Positions 16,718 to 24,552 of a stretch of 64,000 nt of DNA are shown in pieces (position 1 is the stretch's first letter; every line of letters begins with the position of its first letter). The notes below the pieces were generated by a model. It ran no database searches. It saw nothing but the letters and a program-made list of their open reading frames with translations, and was not told the origin of the DNA. A program made the position numbers and the translations under genes. The DNA comes from Bordetella parapertussis (GTDB lineage: Bacteria > Pseudomonadota > Gammaproteobacteria > Burkholderiales > Burkholderiaceae_B): contig CAMDNZ010000006.1 of NCBI GenBank assembly GCA_945903445.1, positions 37,327-101,326 on the forward strand, in the 5' to 3' direction.

Positions 16718-17868
16718 CGACAGGGCGCCGCCTGCTGTTCGTCGTCAACAATCCCGACTTTTTCCTGTCGCACCGGGTGGCGTTGGCGCGCGCTGCGCAG
16801 CAAGCGGGTTTCGACGTTCACGTTGCCACCATGGCCGGCGACAGCGTGGCTGCCATTGAGGCCATGGGCATGCGCCACCATGTCATTCCCATGACGCGCA
16901 GTGGTGTCCATCCCCTGCAAGAACTAGGCACCTTGATCGCCTTGTATCGGCTGTTTGGTGAGGTCGCACCCGATGTCGTTCAGTTGGTGACCATCAAGCC
17001 GGTGCTGTACGGTGGCATCGCCGCTCGACTGGCCCGCGTGCGCGGAATGGTGGCGGCCATATCTGGATTGGGGTTCGTGTTCGTGCGGCCCGGTTTGCGT
17101 GGGGCCATCGTGCGCCGCATCGTCAGCACGCTCTACAGGTTGTCGCTGGGGCATGCCAACAGCCGCGTCATTTTCCAGAACGGTGCCGACCGCGACACGT
17201 TGGCGCAGGCGGGTGCCATTCGCTCGAATCAGGTCGTGATGATTCGCGGCGCGGGTGTCGATCTGGATCAGTTTCCTGAAGCGCCCGAACCCGCCGAGCC
17301 TCCCATCGTAGTGACGATGGCCGCCCGCCTGTTGATCGACAAAGGGGTGCGTGAGTTTGTCGAGGCCGCCCGAGTGCTGCGCAAGCGTGGGCGAGCGATA
17401 CGCATGCAATTGGCCGGTGCGCCCGATCTGGGTAATCCGGCGTCGGTGCAGCCCGACGAAGTGGCCGCATGGACGGCGGAGGCTGCGGTCACGTGCTTGG
17501 GCGAACGACACGACATTCCGGCCTTGTATGCGCAGTCGCATATCGTGGCCTTACCCTCGTACCGTGAGGGGCTGCCCAAAGCCTTGCTGGAAGCCGCGGC
17601 AGCGGGCCGGGCCGTGGTGACCACTGATGTGCCAGGGTGTCGCGATGCGATCGACCCGGAGCAGACGGGGGTGTTGGTGCCGGTACGCGATGCTCTGGCA
17701 TTGGCCGACGCCATCGAAGTGCTGGCGTTGGACACCTCGCGCCGCCAAGCCTATGGCCGGGCAGGCCGCGCCTTGGCGTCGAGGGCCTTCGACGTGCGCG
17801 AGGTTGCGCGCACGCACGTGGCGATTTACGAAGCCTTGGCGGGCGTCAACAAAGCATCTACCCAATAA
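16714..17868 (+). CDS. GT4-family glycosyltransferase, last gene of the polysaccharide operon
   Basis: 384 residues. VVNNPDFFLSHRVALARAAQ near the start and YREGLPKALLEAAAAGRAVV with TDVPGCRD further on are typical of the PglA/WcaA-like subgroup that adds HexNAc to a lipid-linked sugar. The ATG overlaps the previous stop. Its 3' end overlaps the 3' end of the convergent pgi gene by 43 bases. No polymerase gene follows. Confidence 0.84.
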   Translation: MTTGRRLLFVVNNPDFFLSHRVALARAAQQAGFDVHVATMAGDSVAAIEAMGMRHHVIPMTRSGVHPLQELGTLIALYRLFGEVAPDVVQLVTIKPVLYGGIAARLARVRGMVAAISGLGFVFVRPGLRGAIVRRIVSTLYRLSLGHANSRVIFQNGADRDTLAQAGAIRSNQVVMIRGAGVDLDQFPEAPEPAEPPIVVTMAARLLIDKGVREFVEAARVLRKRGRAIRMQLAGAPDLGNPASVQPDEVAAWTAEAAVTCLGERHDIPALYAQSHIVALPSYREGLPKALLEAAAAGRAVVTTDVPGCRDAIDPEQTGVLVPVRDALALADAIEVLALDTSRRQAYGRAGRALASRAFDVREVARTHVAIYEALAGVNKASTQ

Positions 17869-19385
17869 GCCGTAGATGCATCGCGTGTCTGTCCCGATGT
17901 GGGGGCTTGTCCGTCCAATTCGCCAATGATGCGTTTGGCCAGCTGCTTGCCGTATTCGACGCCCCATTGATCGAAGGCGTTGATGCCCCAGATGACGCCC
18001 TGGCAGAACACCTTATGCTCGTACAACGCCAGTAGCGCGCCTAAATGAAACGCGTCCAGGCGAGGCATGACGATTAGGGTGCTGGGCCGCCCGCCTGCAT
18101 GCACGCGATGCGGGGCTAGTCCGGCTTGCGCCGGATCGGTGCCTGTCTCGGCTTGAGCGACGGCCAGCGGTTTGCCCGACAGCAAGGCTGCGCGCTGTGC
18201 CAGGCAGTTGGCCAGCAAAATGGCGTGACTGCGCGGATGGGCGTGATCGGGTTGACGCGCGACGATGAAATCGACCGGCGCGCCTTGGGGATGTTGGTGC
18301 AGCCACTGGAAAAACGTGTGCTGGCCGTCGGTGCCCGCCATGCCGAATACCGCTGGACTGATCGGTACATCGACAGCGCTACCGTCGCGGCCAACGCTTT
18401 TACCCAGCGATTCCATTTCCAGTTGCTGCGCCCAGGACGTCAGGCTGCCCAGCCGGGCATCGTAGGGCACCAGCGCCAGCGCGCCGTAGCCCAGCACGCT
18501 GCAATTGGCGGCACCAGCCAAAGCCATGCGCAATGGCGCGTTGGCGTCTGGCGGCGCGTGGGCGAAGTGATCGTCCATGGCGGCAGCGCCCGCCAGCAAG
18601 CTATCGAAGCGGTCGGGGCCCAAAGCCAATGCGATGGGCAAGCCGATGGCCGACCACAGCGAATAGCGCCCGCCCACCCAGTCCCAGAACTCGAAGATGT
18701 GAGCCTCGCTCACGCCGTAGTCGCGCGCGGCTTGGGCATTGGCTGTTACGGCGATCACCCGCGATAACGGGTCCTCGATGCCCGCGGCGCGCAGCCAGTC
18801 GAGCGCGATGGCCGCGTTGGTGAGCGGCTCGGTGGTGGTGAACGTCTTGGAGGCGACGATGATCAGGGTGTCCTGAGGATCCAACTGCTGCAAGGCGGCG
18901 TCGATCGAGTGAGCATCGACGTTCGAGACGAATGCGATGTGACGATTCGCGCCTTCGCTGGCCAGCGCCTGGACGACCATGCGTGGTCCCCAGTCGCTGC
19001 CGCCGATGCCCAGATGCAGAACATGCCGGTAGCGCCCGGCGGCATCGGCCTCTCGAACGAACGCGCTGACGCGCTGGCGTTGCGTGCCAATTTGTGCGGC
19101 CACTTGAGCAGGCGGTGCATTGGCGCGCAGCGCCGTGTGCAGCACGGCGCGCCGTTCGGTGAAGTTGATCGGATCGCCTGCAAAGAGCGCGGCGCGCGCC
19201 GCCTCGAAGCCCTGATCGTCCAGCAGAGCGCGCTCGGCCTCGCGCAGCACGCTTGAACGGCGTTGGCAGGTGAAATCCACCGTAAAGCCCGCAGCCTCGA
19301 CGAGATCCAAGCCCTCACCCGTTAACGGGGTGGCGCGTACCGCCGTTGCGAATTGGCGCCAGGCGGTCGTGGAAGATAAAGACAT
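17826..19385 (-). CDS. pgi: glucose-6-phosphate isomerase
   Basis: 519 residues, slightly shorter than E. coli Pgi but collinear. Interconverts glucose-6-phosphate and fructose-6-phosphate. Seen: LGIGGSDWGPRMV, the sugar-phosphate loop SKTFTTTEPLTNA, the catalytic GGRYSLWSAIGLPIAL, GVEYGKQLAKRI with the active lysine near the C-terminus, and the AHPRSHAILLANCLAQ helix. It feeds nucleotide-sugar precursors for the adjacent glycan cluster together with the downstream mutase. Its last codons overlap the convergent glycosyltransferase gene. Confidence 0.95.
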   Translation of the reverse strand: MSLSSTTAWRQFATAVRATPLTGEGLDLVEAAGFTVDFTCQRRSSVLREAERALLDDQGFEAARAALFAGDPINFTERRAVLHTALRANAPPAQVAAQIGTQRQRVSAFVREADAAGRYRHVLHLGIGGSDWGPRMVVQALASEGANRHIAFVSNVDAHSIDAALQQLDPQDTLIIVASKTFTTTEPLTNAAIALDWLRAAGIEDPLSRVIAVTANAQAARDYGVSEAHIFEFWDWVGGRYSLWSAIGLPIALALGPDRFDSLLAGAAAMDDHFAHAPPDANAPLRMALAGAANCSVLGYGALALVPYDARLGSLTSWAQQLEMESLGKSVGRDGSAVDVPISPAVFGMAGTDGQHTFFQWLHQHPQGAPVDFIVARQPDHAHPRSHAILLANCLAQRAALLSGKPLAVAQAETGTDPAQAGLAPHRVHAGGRPSTLIVMPRLDAFHLGALLALYEHKVFCQGVIWGINAFDQWGVEYGKQLAKRIIGELDGQAPTSGQTRDASTAYWVDALLTPAKAS

Positions 19386-19417
19386 GAATGACGTAGATCC
19401 GGTCAGGTCGGGGTGAG

Positions 19418-20812
19418 TCAGAACGGCAGACGGGCTTCGGGGGCGAAGCGCAGCAACTGGGCTCGGAAGGTTTCCTGGATGCGGTTCAGCGCGTTCTGGT
19501 TGTCGGCTTCGAAGCGCAGCACGATGACCGGCGTCGTGTTCGATGCACGGGCCAGGCCGAAACCATCCGGATACTCGGCACGCACGCCGTCGATGGTCAC
19601 GACGCGCGTCACGCCCGGGAACTCGCCATTCTCTTGTAATGCGCGCACCACGTTGAACGGCTCACCTTCTTGCATTTCGACTTTGAGTTCGGGCGTGGAC
19701 AGCGCTTGGGGCAAGGCATCCAATGCCGCCGACGGGTCGGCCTCGCGCGATACGATTTCAAGCAATCGGGCGCCGGTGTACAGCCCGTCGTCAAAGCCAT
19801 ACCAGCGCTCTTTGAAGAAAATGTGGCCGCTCATTTCGCCTGCCAGCGGTGCGCCGGTTTCGGCCAGTTTGGCTTTGACCAGCGAATGCCCGGTTTGCCA
19901 CATGAGTGCCTGACCACCCGCCGCCTCGACTTCGAGGCCGACGTGACGGCTGCACTTCACGTCGTAAATGATGGGCTGGCCCGGGCAGCGGGCGAGTACG
20001 TCGCGTGCGAACATGATCAGTTGGCGATCGGGCCAGATGATGTTGCCGCCTTTGGTGACCACGCCCAGGCGGTCGCCGTCGCCGTCGAATGCCAGGCCCA
20101 ATTCGTTGTCGGTGCTCGCCAGACAGTGGATCAGGTCGTGCAGGTTCTCGGGTTCTGCCGGATCGGGATGGTGGTTGGGGAACAGGCCATCGACCTCGGT
20201 GAACAGTTCGGTGACTTCGCAACCCAGCTTGCGAAACAGCGCCGGCGCCACGGCACCGGCGACGCCATTGCCAGCGTCGATCGCGATTTTCATGGGGCGC
20301 GACAGTTTGACGTCGCCGACGATGCGGTCGATGTATTCATCGATGATGTTTAACTCGCGACGGGTGCCGCGCGGATGCACGGCAGGCTGCTCGTGCAGGG
20401 CGATCATGCTGTCGCGCAGGGCTTGCACGTCCTTGCCGTACAAGGCAGCACCGGCCATGACCATCTTGAAGCCATTGTACTTTGGCGGGTTGTGGCTGCC
20501 GGTGATGGCAATGCCGGAACCGGTCTTGTAGACATGAGTGGCGTAGTAGACCAGCGGCGTCGGCACCTGGCCGATATCCAGCGTGTCGACGCCACCGTCG
20601 TGAATGCCTTCTTGCAGCGCCACCGACAGCTCGGGGCTGCTGAGTCGTCCATCGCGCCCGACCACCAGCGTGTCGATACCCTTGGCCGTGGCGCTGGCGG
20701 CCAATGCACGGCCAAGCGCGCGTGCGAAGGCCGGATTCAGGGCGTCGGGTACGATGCCACGGATGTCGTAGGCCTTGAAAACGCTGGTGGGGAAAGGCGT
20801 AGCAGAACTCAC
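19418..20812 (-). CDS. algC: phosphomannomutase/phosphoglucomutase (AlgC type)
   Basis: 464 residues of the alpha-D-phosphohexomutase family. FKAYDIRGIVPDAL at the start, the phosphoserine loop AITGSHNPPKYNGFKM, the metal loop AFDGDGDRLGVV, GEMSGHIFFKERWYGFDDG for sugar recognition, and RASNTTPVIVLRFEA at the C-terminal phosphate site. It swaps phosphate between C6 and C1 of mannose or glucose and so links pgi to GDP- or UDP-sugar synthesis. A GTG behind AAGGA is the likely start; the open frame extends far upstream without similarity. Confidence 0.9.
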   Translation of the reverse strand: MSSATPFPTSVFKAYDIRGIVPDALNPAFARALGRALAASATAKGIDTLVVGRDGRLSSPELSVALQEGIHDGGVDTLDIGQVPTPLVYYATHVYKTGSGIAITGSHNPPKYNGFKMVMAGAALYGKDVQALRDSMIALHEQPAVHPRGTRRELNIIDEYIDRIVGDVKLSRPMKIAIDAGNGVAGAVAPALFRKLGCEVTELFTEVDGLFPNHHPDPAEPENLHDLIHCLASTDNELGLAFDGDGDRLGVVTKGGNIIWPDRQLIMFARDVLARCPGQPIIYDVKCSRHVGLEVEAAGGQALMWQTGHSLVKAKLAETGAPLAGEMSGHIFFKERWYGFDDGLYTGARLLEIVSREADPSAALDALPQALSTPELKVEMQEGEPFNVVRALQENGEFPGVTRVVTIDGVRAEYPDGFGLARASNTTPVIVLRFEADNQNALNRIQETFRAQLLRFAPEARLPF

Positions 20813-20977
20813 GGAAATTCCTTGTAGGGATGGCGGAACAATGGGCGCTGCGCGCGCCGCCGAATCGCAACTAGTGTGCCTGATATCAGTGGCCTGCGGT
20901 AGAGGCTGACACGCTCGGTCATACAATGATTGCATCGCCTCACATTTCGAGGTGCCTGTCGTCAAACGAGGTACATC

Positions 20978-22444
20978 ATGCCCGATCCGCTCGCTGTTGC
21001 CGGCCCCTTGGCCGATAGCCGGTTTCTGACCGCGCTGCGGGAGATCGTCGGCGCATCGAACGTACGAACGGGCGATGACGCGGCCCCATTTCTGACCGAC
21101 TGGCGCGGCCGGTATAGCGGCCGTGCGGTAGCCGTGGTCTTGCCCGGCACCACGGCCGAGGTGGCGGCCGTAGTGCGCGTATGCCGATCGCACGGCCGGC
21201 CCATCGTCCCGCAAGGCGGCAATACCGGACTGTGCGGTGGAGCGACGCCCGACGCCTCGGGCCGCTCCCTGGTCTTATGTTTGCGTCGCATGGACGCCGT
21301 GCTGGCGGTGGACACCGAAGACGACACGATGACTGTGCAGGCCGGTTGCACCCTGGCTGCCGCGCAGACGGCCGCCTACAAAGCCGGCCGCCTCTTTCCG
21401 TTGTCGCTGGGCTCGCAGGGCACCTGCACCATCGGCGGTAATCTGGCGACCAATGCCGGTGGCACGCAGGTGCTGCGCTATGGCACCATGCGCGAACTGA
21501 GCTTAGGCTTAGAGGTGGTGACCGCTGCAGGCGAGATCTGGCATGGCTTAGGCGGCGTGCGCAAGGACAACACCGGTTATGCGTTGCGCGATTTGTTCAT
21601 CGGTAGCGAGGGTACGCTGGGCATCGTCACCGCCGCCACGCTCAAACTGTTTCCTCGACCGGTGGCGCAATGTACGGCGTGGTTGCCGGTCGCTAGCATC
21701 GAGACCGCCGTCGCATTGCTGGCCCATGCGCGGCGCGGCTTCGGATCGGCGTTGACGGCTTTCGAACTCATAGGCGACATGTGCGTGGGCGGGGTGGCCC
21801 GGGCTTTTCCCGATTTGCCCTTGCCTTTTCCGCCAGGTACTTCGTCGTGGTACGCCTTGCTGGAACTGTCCGACAGCGAAAGCGAGCAGCATGCGCGCGA
21901 ACGTTTCGAGGCGGTTTTGGGCGAAGCGCTCGAACAGGGCTTGGCCAGCGATGCCGTCATCGCCGCCAATCTGGCGCAGAGTGCCGCGCTCTGGCATGTG
22001 CGCGAGTCGATCCCGCTGGCCGAAGCCACCCTGGGCAAGGCCGTCAAACACGATATTTCGGTGCCGGTTTCGCGCATGGCGGGCTTTGTCGCCAGTACCG
22101 ATGCGGCTATCGGAGCGCGATTCAAGGGCGTGCGCCATGTGATCTTCGGCCATTTGGGCGACGGCAATTTGCACTACAACGTCGCGCCAGCCGTCGAGGG
22201 CGTCGAAGCCGAGGCGGCCTTGTTGGCCCAGCACGACGCCATTCAGGCCCTGGTGCATGCTGCGGTGGTGGCGCATGGTGGTTCGATCAGCGCCGAGCAT
22301 GGTATCGGGCAGTTGAAACGTGCGGCCTTGGCGCAGCTCAAGGACCCGGTGGGCCTGACATTGATGCACACGATCAAGCAGGCGCTCGATCCCGACGGCC
22401 GGATGAATCCCGGGAAAGTGCTGGAGACCATCGATGCATCGTAG
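20978..22444 (+). CDS. FAD-binding D-2-hydroxyacid dehydrogenase (D2HGDH/GlcD-like)
   Basis: 488 residues. VAO/PCMH-type flavoprotein: the N-terminal FAD domain has GRPIVPQGGNTGLCGGATP and SLGSQGTCTIGGNLATNAGG; DLFIGSEGTLGIVTAATLKLFP completes it. The C-terminal cap contains FGHLGDGNLHYN and the ending SAEHGIGQLKRAAL...DPDGRMNPGKVL. This matches D-2-hydroxyglutarate dehydrogenases and GlcD-like oxidases, which pass electrons to a quinone or ETF. GAGG lies seven bases before the ATG. Its end overlaps the response regulator by 11 bases. Substrate unassigned. Confidence 0.86.
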   Translation: MPDPLAVAGPLADSRFLTALREIVGASNVRTGDDAAPFLTDWRGRYSGRAVAVVLPGTTAEVAAVVRVCRSHGRPIVPQGGNTGLCGGATPDASGRSLVLCLRRMDAVLAVDTEDDTMTVQAGCTLAAAQTAAYKAGRLFPLSLGSQGTCTIGGNLATNAGGTQVLRYGTMRELSLGLEVVTAAGEIWHGLGGVRKDNTGYALRDLFIGSEGTLGIVTAATLKLFPRPVAQCTAWLPVASIETAVALLAHARRGFGSALTAFELIGDMCVGGVARAFPDLPLPFPPGTSSWYALLELSDSESEQHARERFEAVLGEALEQGLASDAVIAANLAQSAALWHVRESIPLAEATLGKAVKHDISVPVSRMAGFVASTDAAIGARFKGVRHVIFGHLGDGNLHYNVAPAVEGVEAEAALLAQHDAIQALVHAAVVAHGGSISAEHGIGQLKRAALAQLKDPVGLTLMHTIKQALDPDGRMNPGKVLETIDAS

Positions 22445-23117
22445 CGTGCTGATCGTCGAAGACGACATCACTTTGGCAGGCAATCTTTACGCGTATCTGG
22501 AAGCGCAGGGGTTCATGCCGGACGTGGCCTACGACGGTCATGGCGCACTCGCCTTGTTCGAGAGCCGATCCTTCGATGCGGTGATACTGGATCTGGGGCT
22601 GCCCAATATCGATGGGGCACAAGTGTTGAACGCCTTGCGTGTGCAGTTGTCCAGCGGTGTACCGGTGCTGGTGCTGACCGCGCGCGATGCATTGGAAGAC
22701 AAACTGGCAGGCTTTGCACTGGGCGCCGACGATTATCTGACCAAGCCGTTTGCGTTGGCCGAAGTGCAGGCTCGGCTGATTGCACTGATTCAACGGGCCG
22801 AAGGCGCAGTGGGCGTGTCGCGCCGCGCGTGCGGCGCGCTGTGCCTGGATGTTCGCACGCAGGCGGTGACCGTTGCTGGAAAACCAGTCCGGTTGACGCG
22901 TAAATCGGTGCAGATTCTGGCGGTTCTCTTGCGGGAACCCGGGCGTGTGATGACGCGGCAGGCGCTGGAAGACGCGTTGTGGGGCGGCACTCAGCCGCCG
23001 TCCGATGCCTTGCGCAGTCAAATGCACCTGTTACGCCGGGCGCTGACCGAGGCAGGCTTCGACGGCATCGAGACTGTTCACGGTGTCGGCTGGCGCTTGC
23101 GTGCATGCGTCCAATGA
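22434..23117 (+). CDS. OmpR/PhoB-family response regulator
   Basis: 227 residues. Receiver domain with the acidic pocket VEDD near residues 8-11, phosphoacceptor Asp53 in AVILDLGLPN and Lys in DDYLTKPFAL; the C-terminal winged helix (about residues 130-226) ends in GIETVHGVGWRLRA. It overlaps the histidine kinase start by ATGA, so the two are a cognate pair. Three 11-bp-spaced repeats downstream of the kinase gene are its likely binding sites. Confidence 0.92.
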   Translation: MHRSVLIVEDDITLAGNLYAYLEAQGFMPDVAYDGHGALALFESRSFDAVILDLGLPNIDGAQVLNALRVQLSSGVPVLVLTARDALEDKLAGFALGADDYLTKPFALAEVQARLIALIQRAEGAVGVSRRACGALCLDVRTQAVTVAGKPVRLTRKSVQILAVLLREPGRVMTRQALEDALWGGTQPPSDALRSQMHLLRRALTEAGFDGIETVHGVGWRLRACVQ

Positions 23118-24427
23118 ATCGCACCCGTAGCCTGACCCAGCGGGTTCGTCTCGCGCTGACGGGCGCGGTTGCCGTGTTCGTCGGCGTGCTGGTGGTGCTG
23201 GCTTTTCTGACTTTTGGCCGAATGGAAGACGCATTGGTCAACGATGTCTTGCGTCACGAAACCGAACGTCTGCTGAACGAGTGGCAGTCGGGCGAGGCCA
23301 AAATGCAAGACGGCGAATTTTTAGAACTAGGCGACGCGTTGAGAGCCTGGATCGCCATCGATGACGCTCCCGATACCTTGCCTCGGCCGCTGCGCGGCCT
23401 GCCTGTGGGCATGGTCGAGCTCACCCCAGGCAATGGGCATGTCTGGCATGTGAGCAGTACGGCACTCATTCAAGGCGGACGATTGGTCGTGGTGTACGAC
23501 GCGACGGAGAACGAGCAGCGTGTCTACGACTTTGGCCTGATCGTCCTGCTGCTGGGCGCGGTTTGCATGGTGCTGGCCTACGGCATGGCACGTCGACTGG
23601 CTCGTCATGTCGTCGCGCCTTTGCATGCCGTGACGCGCCGCCTGGCGCACTGGGCGCCCGATGCCTTGGATGCCGACCCCGATGCCGACGAAAACGAGGC
23701 CGCCCGGCTAATCGATGCGTTCGAGCGCGTGCGCCTGCAGGTCGATCGCCGCATGGCCGCCGAGCGCGAGTTCGGCGCCAATTTAAGCCACGAGATTCGC
23801 ACTCCGCTGGCGGCGATGCGTTCCGACAGCGAATTGATGTTGTTGCGTACCGACCTGCCGGAGGAGATGCAGCAGCGCTTGTCGCGAGTCGTCAATAATG
23901 TAGATGCCGTCGTCGCCATTTTGGAAACCGTTCGCCAGGCCACGTTGGACACGCCGCGTATGCCGCGGCCGGTCGATCTCTGCGATGCGCTCGAGGCCGC
24001 GTGGTTGACCGTATCGACGCGCGCGCAGGCCGCCGGCTTGGATTGGTGCAACACCGTGGCACCCGGCACGGTGCTCGTGCTGGATCGCGATGCTCTGATG
24101 ACCGTATTTTTGAACTTGATGCGCAATGCGATTCAGCATGCGGCGCCGGCTCGGTTGAGCATCGGATTCGACGCCGCCGGGGTGCATTTTTCCGATACCG
24201 GGCCGGGTATCGATCCGGCCGACATGCCGTTCGTCTTCGAGCGCTACTACCGCGGCGCGCGCCGCGATAGTCTGGCCATGCCGATGTCGGTTCCGGGCGA
24301 GCGTCGGGGTTTGGGCCTGGCCATCGCCAAGCGCGTCTGCGATTTGCAAGGCTGGGCGTTGTCCGTGCAAGCGTCGCAAGAGCCTGGGGGTGGCGCTGTT
24401 TTTACAGTTGGCCTGCCAGAAGAGTGA
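23114..24427 (+). CDS. membrane sensor histidine kinase
   Basis: 437 residues. Two transmembrane helices (about residues 14-34 and 141-159) flank a periplasmic domain of roughly 105 residues, followed by a HAMP-like linker, HisKA with the phosphoacceptor His226 in NLSHEIRTPLAAM, and an HATPase domain with NLMRNAIQHA, DTGPGIDPADMPFVFERYYRG and GLGLAIAKRV. The periplasmic part is rich in acidic residues, as in PhoQ-like sensors, but no specific ligand motif is recognisable. Partner of the preceding response regulator. Confidence 0.9.
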   Translation: MNRTRSLTQRVRLALTGAVAVFVGVLVVLAFLTFGRMEDALVNDVLRHETERLLNEWQSGEAKMQDGEFLELGDALRAWIAIDDAPDTLPRPLRGLPVGMVELTPGNGHVWHVSSTALIQGGRLVVVYDATENEQRVYDFGLIVLLLGAVCMVLAYGMARRLARHVVAPLHAVTRRLAHWAPDALDADPDADENEAARLIDAFERVRLQVDRRMAAEREFGANLSHEIRTPLAAMRSDSELMLLRTDLPEEMQQRLSRVVNNVDAVVAILETVRQATLDTPRMPRPVDLCDALEAAWLTVSTRAQAAGLDWCNTVAPGTVLVLDRDALMTVFLNLMRNAIQHAAPARLSIGFDAAGVHFSDTGPGIDPADMPFVFERYYRGARRDSLAMPMSVPGERRGLGLAIAKRVCDLQGWALSVQASQEPGGGAVFTVGLPEE

Positions 24428-24464
24428 GACCGCATGCGCTCGACTCCAGCGCTACTCTCACAAA

Positions 24465-24510
24465 ATTTGACACTCATTTGACACTTATTTGACGAAGGCC
24501 GGGCTACGTT
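24465..24510 (+). promoter_or_regulatory. three tandem response-regulator boxes plus -10 element
   Basis: ATTTGAC occurs at 24465-24471, 24476-24482 and 24487-24493: exact 11-bp periodicity, one helical turn. Eleven bases after the last copy is TACGTT (24505-24510), a possible -10. This is the geometry of PhoP-type class II promoters, where the direct repeat replaces the -35 element. It lies between the two-component genes and the membrane transferase gene. Confidence 0.6.
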
Positions 24511-24552
24511 TGCGCCTTGCCGCGTGTGCGGAAACCCCCATTCGGAGCCGCT

